The notes beneath the pieces were generated by a model that did not search any database, was not told the origin of the DNA, and was given only the letters and a program-made list of their open reading frames with translations. A DNA stretch of 32,364 nt from Clostridiales bacterium (GTDB lineage Bacteria > Bacillota > Clostridia > Oscillospirales > Acutalibacteraceae). A program made the translations under genes and the position numbers. Positions 22,622 to 29,929 of this stretch are shown here, one piece after another; position 1 is the stretch's first letter; each line of letters begins with the position of its first letter. The stretch covers positions 1-32,364 of the forward strand of contig DXXH01000022.1 in the NCBI GenBank assembly GCA_019416395.1, in the 5' to 3' direction.

Positions 22622-24394
22622 ATGGCCAGAGGTCCCAGAGAGCCCATTGAAAAGCCCAAAGACCGGAAAAAAGTGCTCCTGCGCCTTTGGACCTACATCT
22701 ACGCCCACAAGTGGATGGCGTTGGCCGGCGTGCTGCTCACCGTTTCCAGCAACTTTTTAGCGCTGCTGGGCCCTATGCTGTCCGGCAAGGCCATTGACGC
22801 CATCGGTCTGGAGCCTGGCGGGACAGATTTTCCCCAGGTGTTTTTCTACTGCATCCTGATGGTGATCTTTTACGCCATATCCGCCCTGCTGTCCTATATT
22901 CTTTCCATCTTGATGATCCAACTCAGTCAAAAGATCGTGTTCCAAATGCGGCAACAGGTATTCGACCGTTTGACCGAGCTTCCCGTGCGGTATTTTGACA
23001 ACCATCAGACCGGGGATATTGTCAGCCGAATTTCCTATGACATCGACACAGTGAACGCTTCCCTGTCCAACGACCTTTTGCAGATCGCCGCCAGTGTCAT
23101 CACCGTTCTCGGTTCCCTCATTATGATGATTGTGATCTCCCCGGTGCTGGTGCTGGTTTTCGCCATCACCATTCCCATGTCCATTGGGTTCACCCGGTAT
23201 ATGACCAAGAAAGTCCGTCCCCTGTTCCACCAGCGTTCCGTAAAGCTGGGCGAACTCAACGGCTTTGTGGAAGAGATCATCACCGGCCAAAAGACCACCA
23301 AGGCCTACCATCAGGAAGATACCATGGTCTCCCGCTTTGACCAGCGCAACAACGCCGCGGTGGACGCCTACTACAACGCCGACTACTACGGCGGCATGAC
23401 CGGGCCTTCCGTCAACTTCATCAACAACCTTTCTCTGGCCTTTGTCAGTATTTTTGGGGCGATCCTGTTCCTGTGGGGACACCTTTCCATTGGCAACCTG
23501 TCCTCTTTCGTGCTGTATTCCCGGAAATTCTCCGGCCCCATCAACGAGGTGGCCAACATCATCAGCGAGCTGCAGTCCGCCTGCGCCGCCGCCGAGCGTG
23601 TATTCCGCCTGATCGACGAGGAGCCCGAACCCGCTGACGCCCCCAATGCCATCTCCATAGAGCAGGTAGAAGGGGACGTGGCCATGGAGCATGTGAAGTT
23701 TGGCTATGACCCGGGCAAAACCATCATTCACGACCTGAGCTTCTCCGCTCCTTCCGGCAGCCTGACCGCTATCGTAGGACCCACGGGGGCGGGGAAAACC
23801 ACCTTGATCAACCTGCTGATGCGCTTTTACGATCCCGATTCCGGAACTATCACCCTGGACGGGACCAACATTCAGGACATCACCCGGAAGAGCCTGCGGC
23901 TTTCCTACGCCATGGTGCTACAGGATACCTGGCTGTTTTCCGGCACGATTTTCGAGAACTTAGCTTACGGGAAAAAGGACGCCCGGCTGGAAGATGTGCA
24001 GGCTGCCGCCAAGGCCGCCCGGATTCACCGGTACATCATGGGCCTGCCCAAAGGGTACGACACCATTTTGGACGAAAACGGCATGAACATTTCCCAAGGC
24101 CAGAAACAGCTTTTGACCATTGCCCGGGCCATGCTGCTGGACGCCAAAATGCTGATCCTGGACGAGGCTACGTCCAATGTGGACACCCGGACAGAGATCC
24201 AGATTCAGGCCGCCATGCGGGAATTGATGAAGGATAAAACCTGCTTTGTCATTGCCCACCGGCTTTCCACCATACAGAATGCAGACCGGATCCTGGTGGT
24301 GCGGGACGGGGACATTGTGGAACAAGGCACCCACCAGGGGCTGATGGCCCAACAGGGCTTTTACGCTTCCCTGTACAATTCCCAATTCCAATAA
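22622..24394 (+). CDS. ABC exporter, catalytic subunit of the heterodimer
   Basis: The 590-residue half-transporter has Walker A GPTGAGKTT (386-394), Walker B MLILDE with catalytic Glu515, and His546 in IAHRLSTI. Its signature is ISQGQKQ (490-496) instead of LSGGQ. In the heterodimer the intact site thus joins this Walker pair with the LSGGQ of the partner, while the second site joins two degenerate halves, which fits the known family scheme. The ATG directly follows the TAA of the upstream gene, with AAAGGAGGT as ribosome site. The substrate is unknown; drugs, lipids or peptides are possible. Confidence 0.94.
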   Translation: MARGPREPIEKPKDRKKVLLRLWTYIYAHKWMALAGVLLTVSSNFLALLGPMLSGKAIDAIGLEPGGTDFPQVFFYCILMVIFYAISALLSYILSILMIQLSQKIVFQMRQQVFDRLTELPVRYFDNHQTGDIVSRISYDIDTVNASLSNDLLQIAASVITVLGSLIMMIVISPVLVLVFAITIPMSIGFTRYMTKKVRPLFHQRSVKLGELNGFVEEIITGQKTTKAYHQEDTMVSRFDQRNNAAVDAYYNADYYGGMTGPSVNFINNLSLAFVSIFGAILFLWGHLSIGNLSSFVLYSRKFSGPINEVANIISELQSACAAAERVFRLIDEEPEPADAPNAISIEQVEGDVAMEHVKFGYDPGKTIIHDLSFSAPSGSLTAIVGPTGAGKTTLINLLMRFYDPDSGTITLDGTNIQDITRKSLRLSYAMVLQDTWLFSGTIFENLAYGKKDARLEDVQAAAKAARIHRYIMGLPKGYDTILDENGMNISQGQKQLLTIARAMLLDAKMLILDEATSNVDTRTEIQIQAAMRELMKDKTCFVIAHRLSTIQNADRILVVRDGDIVEQGTHQGLMAQQGFYASLYNSQFQ

Positions 24395-24404
24395 AAACCC
24401 ACAT

Positions 24405-24433
24405 TTGACAAAATCCGACCGCCGTGGCACAAT
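24405..24433 (+). promoter_or_regulatory. Promoter of the HAD-cyuA genes, overlapping the terminator
   Basis: A perfect TTGACA (24405-24410) and CACAAT (24428-24433) are 17 bases apart. The 5' arm of the ABC terminator fills the spacer, so transcripts from here lack that arm and escape termination. Confidence 0.55.
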
Positions 24434-24458
24434 AAGCCCAGCGGCCGGATTTTATTTT
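24410..24458 (+). terminator. Intrinsic terminator of the heterodimeric ABC genes
   Basis: AAAATCCGACCGC pairs with GCGGCCGGATTTT (one mismatch) around an 18-base loop, followed by ATTTT. It lies 15 bases after the stop. Confidence 0.82.
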
Positions 24459-24487
24459 CCGGCAATATTCGGAAAGGGGCAATTACC

Positions 24488-25204
24488 ATGAAAAAACTTT
24501 CAAAACCTGTCAAAGGCATTTTCTTTGATTTGGGCTGGACCTTGCTTTACCCGCTGAGCGGCGATTGGGAATTTACCGAACCCGCTAAAAAATTGTTCCA
24601 CTGGGAAAAATACACCGCCCTGCCCCAAGAGCGGGTCAAGGCCGCCCGGCAGGCCGCCACACAATACGTGACGGAGCGCCACCGGCTGGATACGCTGGAA
24701 GAGGAATACCAGCAGATGGTCCCCTATTACTCCATCATTGCGGAAGCTTTGCCGGAACTGGGAGTGACCCAACAGGATATTGAAACCGTCGCGGCGGAAA
24801 AAGTGTATATGCCCCAACACACCCACGGACTGTTTGAGGATTCCATTCCCACCTTGGAAGCGTTGAAGGGTTCCTACAAGCTGGGAGTTATCTCCGACAC
24901 CTGGCCGTCCATTCTTCCCATGCTGGACCAGTTTGGCCTGCCACCCTATTTTGATACCCTCACCTACAGCTTTCAGGTGGGTTGCTTCAAGCCGGACCTG
25001 CGCATCTTCCAAGACGCCCTTTCGAAAATGGGCCTTCCCCCGGAAGAATGCATTTTTATAGACGACACCCTGAAAAATCTGGAAGCCATTGCCACCCTGG
25101 GGGTACAGCCCGTGCTGATCACTGCCAAACCCGACGCGGAAAAGTGCCCGGAAAACATGGCGTCCATTGACAAGATCTCCGGCTTGCTGGAGCTGCTAAA
25201 CTGA
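24488..25204 (+). CDS. HAD-superfamily hydrolase with altered motif I
   Basis: The 238-residue protein has the HAD fold with a helical cap (about 20-110). Motif I is FFDLGWTLL: the nucleophile Asp14 is present but the second Asp (usual DxD) is Gly16, which normally serves as acid/base. Motif II is VISDTWP, motif III the Lys in FKPDLRIF, and motif IV FIDDTLKNLEAI. A phosphatase would be weakened by this change; a dehalogenase-like or other HAD activity, or a variant group, is possible. The ATG at 24488 has GGAAAGGGG upstream. It is followed after 32 bases by the cyuA-type gene and may share its transcript. Confidence 0.88.
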   Translation: MKKLSKPVKGIFFDLGWTLLYPLSGDWEFTEPAKKLFHWEKYTALPQERVKAARQAATQYVTERHRLDTLEEEYQQMVPYYSIIAEALPELGVTQQDIETVAAEKVYMPQHTHGLFEDSIPTLEALKGSYKLGVISDTWPSILPMLDQFGLPPYFDTLTYSFQVGCFKPDLRIFQDALSKMGLPPEECIFIDDTLKNLEAIATLGVQPVLITAKPDAEKCPENMASIDKISGLLELLN

Positions 25205-25236
25205 CCTGGAAATTCATAAAAGCGAGGGAAACTTCC

Positions 25237-26529
25237 ATGGACTCACAAACCTATCAGGACTATGTGAACATCTTGAAAGAAGAGCTGGTTCCAGCCATGG
25301 GCTGCACCGAGCCCATCGCCATCGCCTATGCCGCCGCTGTGGCCCGGGAGCATCTGGGACGGCTGGCCCAACGCATGGAGATCGAAGCCAGCGGGAACAT
25401 TATCAAAAACGTGAAAAGCGTGTTCGTTCCCAGCACAGGGGGCCTGCGGGGAATCCCCGCAGCTGCGGCAGCAGGCATGGCTGCCGGCAATCCCAAATTG
25501 GAGCTGGAAGTTCTTTCCCAAGTGGGGAAACCGGAGCAGCAAGCCATTCAGGAGTACCTGGAAAAGACTCCCATTGAGGTCAAACTGGCCCATTCCCCCT
25601 TTGTGTTTGACATCACCATTCGTGCCTGGGCCGGGGAAGATTCCGTCCTGGTGCGGATCGTCAATTACCACACCAACATTGTGCGGATTGAGAAAAACGG
25701 AGAAATTCTCCAAGAAGTAGAAGCCCAGGCTGCCGAGGAAGAAGGGCTGACGGATAAATCCGTCTTAACCGTGGAAGGGATCCTGGAATTTGCCCGGGAA
25801 GCCCGCTTAGCCGATGTGGAAGAAACCATTGGCAGGCAGATCCGCTACAACACCGCCATTGCGGAAGAGGGAATCCGGGGGGATTACGGCGCCAACATTG
25901 GCAGCGTGCTGCTTAAAACCTATGGCAACGATGTGAAAATCCGGGCCAGAGCCATGGCGGCAGCGGGTTCCGACGCCCGTATGAACGGCTGCGGTCTTCC
26001 GGTGGTCATTGTCTCCGGCAGCGGCAACCAAGGGCTGACCGCTTCCCTGCCGGTGATCGAATACGCCAAAGAGCTGGGGGTGGACCAGGAAACTCTGTAC
26101 CGGGCTCTGCTGGTCAGCAATTTGATCACCATTCATCTAAAAGCTGAAATTGGCAGGCTTTCCGCTTATTGCGGAGCGGTCAGCGCAGGCTGCGGCAGCG
26201 GCGCCGGGATCACTTACTTGTACAACCGGGATAAATCCCAGGAAGAGTTGCTCCGGGATATTTCCCACACCATCGTCAACGCTTTGGCGGTAAACTCCGG
26301 CATTGTCTGCGACGGGGCCAAAGCTTCCTGCGCGGCGAAGATCTCCTCTGCGGTAGACGCCGGGCTTTTGGGATTTTATATGTATCAAAACGGGCAGCAG
26401 TTCCGGGGCGGAGACGGCATTGTCTCAAAGGGCGTGGAAGAAACCATTCGGAACATCGGCTTGCTGGCTACCCAAGGCATGCGGGAAACCGACCGGGAAA
26501 TCCTGGATATTATGACTACCCGCTGCTGA
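25237..26529 (+). CDS. cyuA: L-cysteine desulfidase family protein (CyuA/YhaM, UPF0597)
   Basis: CyuA-type enzymes split L-cysteine to pyruvate, ammonia and sulfide, using an oxygen-labile [4Fe-4S] cluster; related enzymes act on serine. The 430-residue protein has the expected length. MGCTEPIAIAYAAA (Cys23) opens the family pattern, GSGNQGLTASLPV lies in the middle, and SAYCGAVSAGCGSGAGITY and GIVCDGAKASCAAKISSA supply conserved cysteines for the cluster. The ATG at 25237 has GAGGG upstream. In a gut anaerobe it would feed on cysteine and release H2S. It follows the HAD gene; no clear terminator follows. Confidence 0.93.
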   Translation: MDSQTYQDYVNILKEELVPAMGCTEPIAIAYAAAVAREHLGRLAQRMEIEASGNIIKNVKSVFVPSTGGLRGIPAAAAAGMAAGNPKLELEVLSQVGKPEQQAIQEYLEKTPIEVKLAHSPFVFDITIRAWAGEDSVLVRIVNYHTNIVRIEKNGEILQEVEAQAAEEEGLTDKSVLTVEGILEFAREARLADVEETIGRQIRYNTAIAEEGIRGDYGANIGSVLLKTYGNDVKIRARAMAAAGSDARMNGCGLPVVIVSGSGNQGLTASLPVIEYAKELGVDQETLYRALLVSNLITIHLKAEIGRLSAYCGAVSAGCGSGAGITYLYNRDKSQEELLRDISHTIVNALAVNSGIVCDGAKASCAAKISSAVDAGLLGFYMYQNGQQFRGGDGIVSKGVEETIRNIGLLATQGMRETDREILDIMTTRC

Positions 26530-26694
26530 AAACCCACAAAAATTTTTTCTCCTTCTCACCTTACCGTCACAAAACCAGTCTAATATACGTACTATGATAG
26601 AGAGGGAGGAGCACGAACCGTCCCTGCTTGGCGGATTTTGACGAATCCTGCTGAACACACTCGATTTTTACCCATGGCAAAGGGGGACTTGTCC

Positions 26695-27525
26695 GTGTTT
26701 CGGTTTCCCATACCCAAAAAAGTGAAGATCCTAAAACGTCACTTTAATTCTGTTTCCTCAAAACCCTATTTGATCCTGCTGACAGCAGCTGTCTTTTGTC
26801 TGACATTGGCGCTGGTACTCACTGTATTTCTGGTGACCGCCCGTCTTCAGATCCGGGAAAAGAATCAGGATTCCACTTCTTCTGTTCCTTCACTGACGGT
26901 GGAGTCCGAAGCTGAAGCCGGCGGAATCACCCGGGCGTCGTTTGGGCAGACCTCTTCCCAAAGTTTTGCCGAGGAGGAGGAATTTTCCCCCAACGGGACT
27001 GAGGAAATTCCCCCTTTGGACGATGGAGCCATCACAGAAGAAGAAGTGATTTTCTCTCTGAACTCCCTGCGGGAAGACTTTCCGGAAGGCGCTTACTGGA
27101 ACCATGTGGGCGTGGAAGATTGGGACGAATTTACGGTGACCGACACCCCCTGCCAGCACGATCTGTATTGGGATACCTACTGCAACACCTATTCTGGGGG
27201 GATTCAAGAGCTTTTTCCCCAATACACTCCCATGGAGCAGTGCCTTGGGTTTGCGGCGCTGATCAGTGACCTGGTATTTGGCGAAGACGCCCCGGTGGAG
27301 ACTTTCACAGATTATACGGCACTGCGTCCCGGGGATCATATCCGGCTGGAACTGACGGAACACTCTATGATAGTACTGACGGTAGAGGACGAGGGAATTA
27401 CCGTAGTGGAATGCAACAGCGATTACGAACACTGCCGCATTTCCTGGGACCGTTTCCTGAGTTGGGACGATTTGGCCGCTTACAGTTACGAAATGGAGTG
27501 CATTACCAGGTATGGCGATGGGTGA
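26695..27525 (+). CDS. Membrane-anchored papain-like (NlpC/P60-CHAP-type) extracellular protein
   Basis: A single N-terminal helix (about 24-47, PYLILLTAAVFCLTLALVLTV) places the rest outside. An acidic, Ser-rich linker follows. The C-terminal 150 residues match a domain often found in gut Firmicutes: WNHVG, MEQCLGFAALISD with a candidate nucleophile Cys183, LRPGDHIRL, then EHSMIVLTVE with candidate His223, and an ISWDRFLS strand. This order (Cys, then PGD, then His) is that of NlpC/P60 and CHAP peptidases. The GTG at 26695 has AAAGGGGGA 7 bases upstream; an in-frame TTG and ATG before it have none. It precedes a VanY-type gene, so a cell-wall role is likely. Confidence 0.7.
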   Translation: MFRFPIPKKVKILKRHFNSVSSKPYLILLTAAVFCLTLALVLTVFLVTARLQIREKNQDSTSSVPSLTVESEAEAGGITRASFGQTSSQSFAEEEEFSPNGTEEIPPLDDGAITEEEVIFSLNSLREDFPEGAYWNHVGVEDWDEFTVTDTPCQHDLYWDTYCNTYSGGIQELFPQYTPMEQCLGFAALISDLVFGEDAPVETFTDYTALRPGDHIRLELTEHSMIVLTVEDEGITVVECNSDYEHCRISWDRFLSWDDLAAYSYEMECITRYGDG

Positions 27526-27639
27526 TTCCTGAGAAACGTGGCAGCCAACTGAGATTTTTTGGATTCCACAGGGTTCCCTTGTAAGAAATTCCCCTTCTCC
27601 CGCCATCTGATAAGCAGGAGCTGAAAGGAGGAATGACCC

Positions 27640-28485
27640 ATGGACCCACACGCACAAAGCGGGAATTCCCGCCACCATCCACGGCACAGGCGAAGCCGTC
27701 CCAAAAGATATCGTTTCGCTGGGCTGGCCGGAGCCGTCTGCACGCTTATTTTCATTCTCTTTTGCGTTTTTGTGGGGGTGTTTTCCGCCATGGCGCAGGG
27801 GGAAACTCCCGCCACAGAGAGCCGCCCACAAATTTCCTGTACCCTGGCAGAGGAAAGCTCCACCCAGGAACAAAGTACGGTTTCCACTGCTGGGGAGAAA
27901 AAGGAAGCCGCTCCCTGGTATCTCCGCCTGGTAAACAAAGACGTACCTCTTCCCAAGGATTTTTCCGTGGAGGTAACAGAAGTCGCCGGCGGGCAATTTG
28001 ACAGCCGGGCTGCTGATGCCCTTTCCCAGATGTTGAAGGCCATGGAAGACCAAGGACTCTCCCCGCTGATCTGCTCCTCGTTCCGCACCTGGGAAGAACA
28101 GGACACCCTGCACCAGGAAGAAATTGAGCAGTACTTGGAACAGGGGAACACTCAGGAAGAAGCGGAAGTGGAAGCCTCGAAATGGGTGGTGCCCGCCGGC
28201 GCCAGCGAGCATGAGCTGGGTCTGGCGGTGGACATTGTATCTGCCGGTTATCAAATGCTGAATGAAGGCCAGGAGAATACCGCCGAACAGCAGTGGCTTA
28301 TGGCTCATTGCCAGGAATACGGATTCATTCTCCGGTATCCGGCAAGCAAGGCGGACTTGACCGATGTGGGGTACGAGCCTTGGCATTACCGCTATGTTGG
28401 CAAAGAAGCCGCCCAGGAAATCATGGAACAAGGTCTTTGTCTGGAAGAATATTGGGCCGCCAATTTCGGCCAAAACAGCGACTGA
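27640..28485 (+). CDS. VanY-type D-alanyl-D-alanine carboxypeptidase (M15 family)
   Basis: M15B enzymes trim the terminal D-Ala of peptidoglycan stems outside the cell. The 281-residue protein has a basic N-terminus, a membrane helix (about 27-50) and a linker. The zinc site is complete: SEHELGLAVD gives His191 and Asp198 (HxxxxxxD), and EPWHYRYVG gives Glu246 and His249. SSFRTWEEQ is the family SxxR block before it. The ATG at 27640 has AAAGGAGG 8 bases before it. It follows the papain-like gene after 114 bases, and a strong terminator comes after it. Confidence 0.93.
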   Translation: MDPHAQSGNSRHHPRHRRSRPKRYRFAGLAGAVCTLIFILFCVFVGVFSAMAQGETPATESRPQISCTLAEESSTQEQSTVSTAGEKKEAAPWYLRLVNKDVPLPKDFSVEVTEVAGGQFDSRAADALSQMLKAMEDQGLSPLICSSFRTWEEQDTLHQEEIEQYLEQGNTQEEAEVEASKWVVPAGASEHELGLAVDIVSAGYQMLNEGQENTAEQQWLMAHCQEYGFILRYPASKADLTDVGYEPWHYRYVGKEAAQEIMEQGLCLEEYWAANFGQNSD

Positions 28486-28495
28486 TAAACACCTG

Positions 28496-28531
28496 AAAAA
28501 AGACTGCCGCAGCTGCGCGGCAGTCTTTTTT
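28496..28531. terminator. Bidirectional terminator between vanY-type and LCP genes
   Basis: AAAAAAGACTGCCGC and its perfect complement GCGGCAGTCTTTTTT enclose an AGCTGC loop. Both strands give a stem with a T-run, serving the two convergent operons. Confidence 0.92.
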
Positions 28532-28675
28532 GTGCAGGTGCAACCCAGGCGATTTCCGCTTTCGGCAGACTGTCCCCAGCTTGTCCACCGCGTATAGCTG
28601 ATTCCGTCCCAGGAAGAAGCCCGGATTTTCTGGGACGCCAAATGAAATCCCCTACGATCCTCGGGTCGAGGCAGC
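28532..28675. other. Non-coding 3' region with two perfect hairpins
   Basis: This 144-base stretch lies between the bidirectional terminator and the LCP stop. It holds GTCCCAG/CTGGGAC (28606-28612 and 28630-28636, 17-base loop) and CCTCG-GGT-CGAGG (28659-28671). Neither is followed by a T-run on the minus strand. No ribosome-supported ORF was seen. It is either a long 3' UTR of the LCP operon or a small RNA. Confidence 0.45.
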
Positions 28676-29929
28676 TTAATTTTCTCCGGACAGGACCTGT
28701 GTTATTTGCTCTCCTGCCTCTTCCACACTTGCCTGGTCGGGGAGGATCACATACAGCTCCGCTCCCGGCATGGAGTAGGTTTCCCGGTAATCACTTTGCC
28801 CGCTGGTGGTATAGGTGGCAATGTCCCAATCTCCGGAAAGGGCCGGGGCCAAGGTCAAAATCTGGGACCGGGGAAGATTGGTTTCAAAATTCCCCTCCAC
28901 AGCGTCCAGCACCCCGGACAGATTCTCCAATAGCGCCGGGGAAGCCGCCTTTTCCACCACTGCCCGTATGACTTCCATCTGGTTTTTCGCCCGTTGGAAA
29001 TCTCCTTCCGGAAAGCTCATGCGCTCCCGGGCAAAAGCCAAGGCTTCGATACCGGTAAGCTGGTTGTACCCCTCTTGGTAGGTACGGATATTTTCCACGG
29101 TAAATTCCCGGTCGGAATAAACCGACACCCCGCCCAAGGCGTCGATCACCTCTACAAAGCCTGTAAAATTCATGCGGAGATAATAGCTGATCTCCACTCC
29201 ATACAGGGATTCCAAGGCGTCCACAGAAGCGTCGATCCCGTAGATGCCGGCATGGGCCAGCTTATCCTTCTTATCCCCCGTTTGGGGAAAGGACACGTAA
29301 AAATCCCGGGGCGTGGCCACCAGCAAAAGCTTTTTGGTCCGGGTATTCACCGCCGCCAAAATATTTACGTCGCTGCGGGACAGGGTGGAAATGTCCCCAA
29401 AGGTATCGCTGCCGCTGAGATACAGCAGAAAGCTTTCCGGCGTACCCTCCGGGGCTTCCGGCAGGACAACGGATTCCTGTTCCCACAGCTGGACAGACCC
29501 CACTTTCCGCATATCCTCTGCCGTCCATTCATAGCCCCGGGCATCGGACAAGCTTTTCTGGTAAGCCTCCTCCAGCAAAATAGCTTGGCATGTTCCCTTG
29601 CGCAGAGCGTCCGCCAAAGCAAAGGGGGTAGGATATTTCTCCCATGCCGGGGAACTCCCCAGCGTGTCCCCCAGCCTGGCAAGGCCTTCTTCCCCGTCCC
29701 GCTCCAGGCCCCCATAGGTGTAGTTTACTGTGTCTTCCAGACTCTGGGCCGAATCGTCCCGCAGCACGTAGACCCCCAGCTCCCGGCGGGGGGCGGAAGG
29801 CTGGGTCAGCTGCTGCAAGGTATCGTCCACCCGGTTGAACTGGACAATCCCTACCGCAACGGCTATGGCCGCCAGCAGCCCTAAAATTCCGCCGATCAAC
29901 AGGATTCCTTTTTTCGTGGATGCTTTCAC
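28676..29929 (-). CDS. LytR-CpsA-Psr (LCP) family glycopolymer transferase
   Basis: LCP proteins move lipid-linked teichoic acids, capsules or other glycans onto peptidoglycan outside the membrane. The 417-residue protein has an N-terminal helix (8-30), an extra domain (about 50-165, with a periplasmic-binding-like pattern) and the LCP domain (about 180-345). LCP motifs are LSRSDVNILAAVNT (Arg185, Asp187), ATPRDFYVSF (Arg208), KLAHAGIYG, VIDALGGVSVYSD and LAFARERMSFPEGDFQRAKNQ (Arg301, Arg303, Arg313). It starts at GTG 29929, overlapping the aldolase stop by 4 bases (GTGA), with AAGGAGGGAG upstream. The position in a glycan operon suggests that it attaches that glycan to the wall. Confidence 0.92.
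   Translation of the reverse strand: MKASTKKGILLIGGILGLLAAIAVAVGIVQFNRVDDTLQQLTQPSAPRRELGVYVLRDDSAQSLEDTVNYTYGGLERDGEEGLARLGDTLGSSPAWEKYPTPFALADALRKGTCQAILLEEAYQKSLSDARGYEWTAEDMRKVGSVQLWEQESVVLPEAPEGTPESFLLYLSGSDTFGDISTLSRSDVNILAAVNTRTKKLLLVATPRDFYVSFPQTGDKKDKLAHAGIYGIDASVDALESLYGVEISYYLRMNFTGFVEVIDALGGVSVYSDREFTVENIRTYQEGYNQLTGIEALAFARERMSFPEGDFQRAKNQMEVIRAVVEKAASPALLENLSGVLDAVEGNFETNLPRSQILTLAPALSGDWDIATYTTSGQSDYRETYSMPGAELYVILPDQASVEEAGEQITQVLSGEN

Noticed and set aside
26561..26589. TTACCG-N17-TATACG as promoter of the papain-like gene
   Set aside because: Only three and four of six bases match; a promoter probably exists in 26530-26694 but cannot be placed.
26594..26641. A 15-codon ORF before the papain-like gene
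   Set aside because: It has no ribosome site; the GGGAGGAG seen there is inside the ORF.
26890..28641. A 583-codon open frame on minus opposite the papain-like and VanY genes
   Set aside because: It spans two genes and a gap and lacks a ribosome site; the plus-strand genes have strong motifs and starts.
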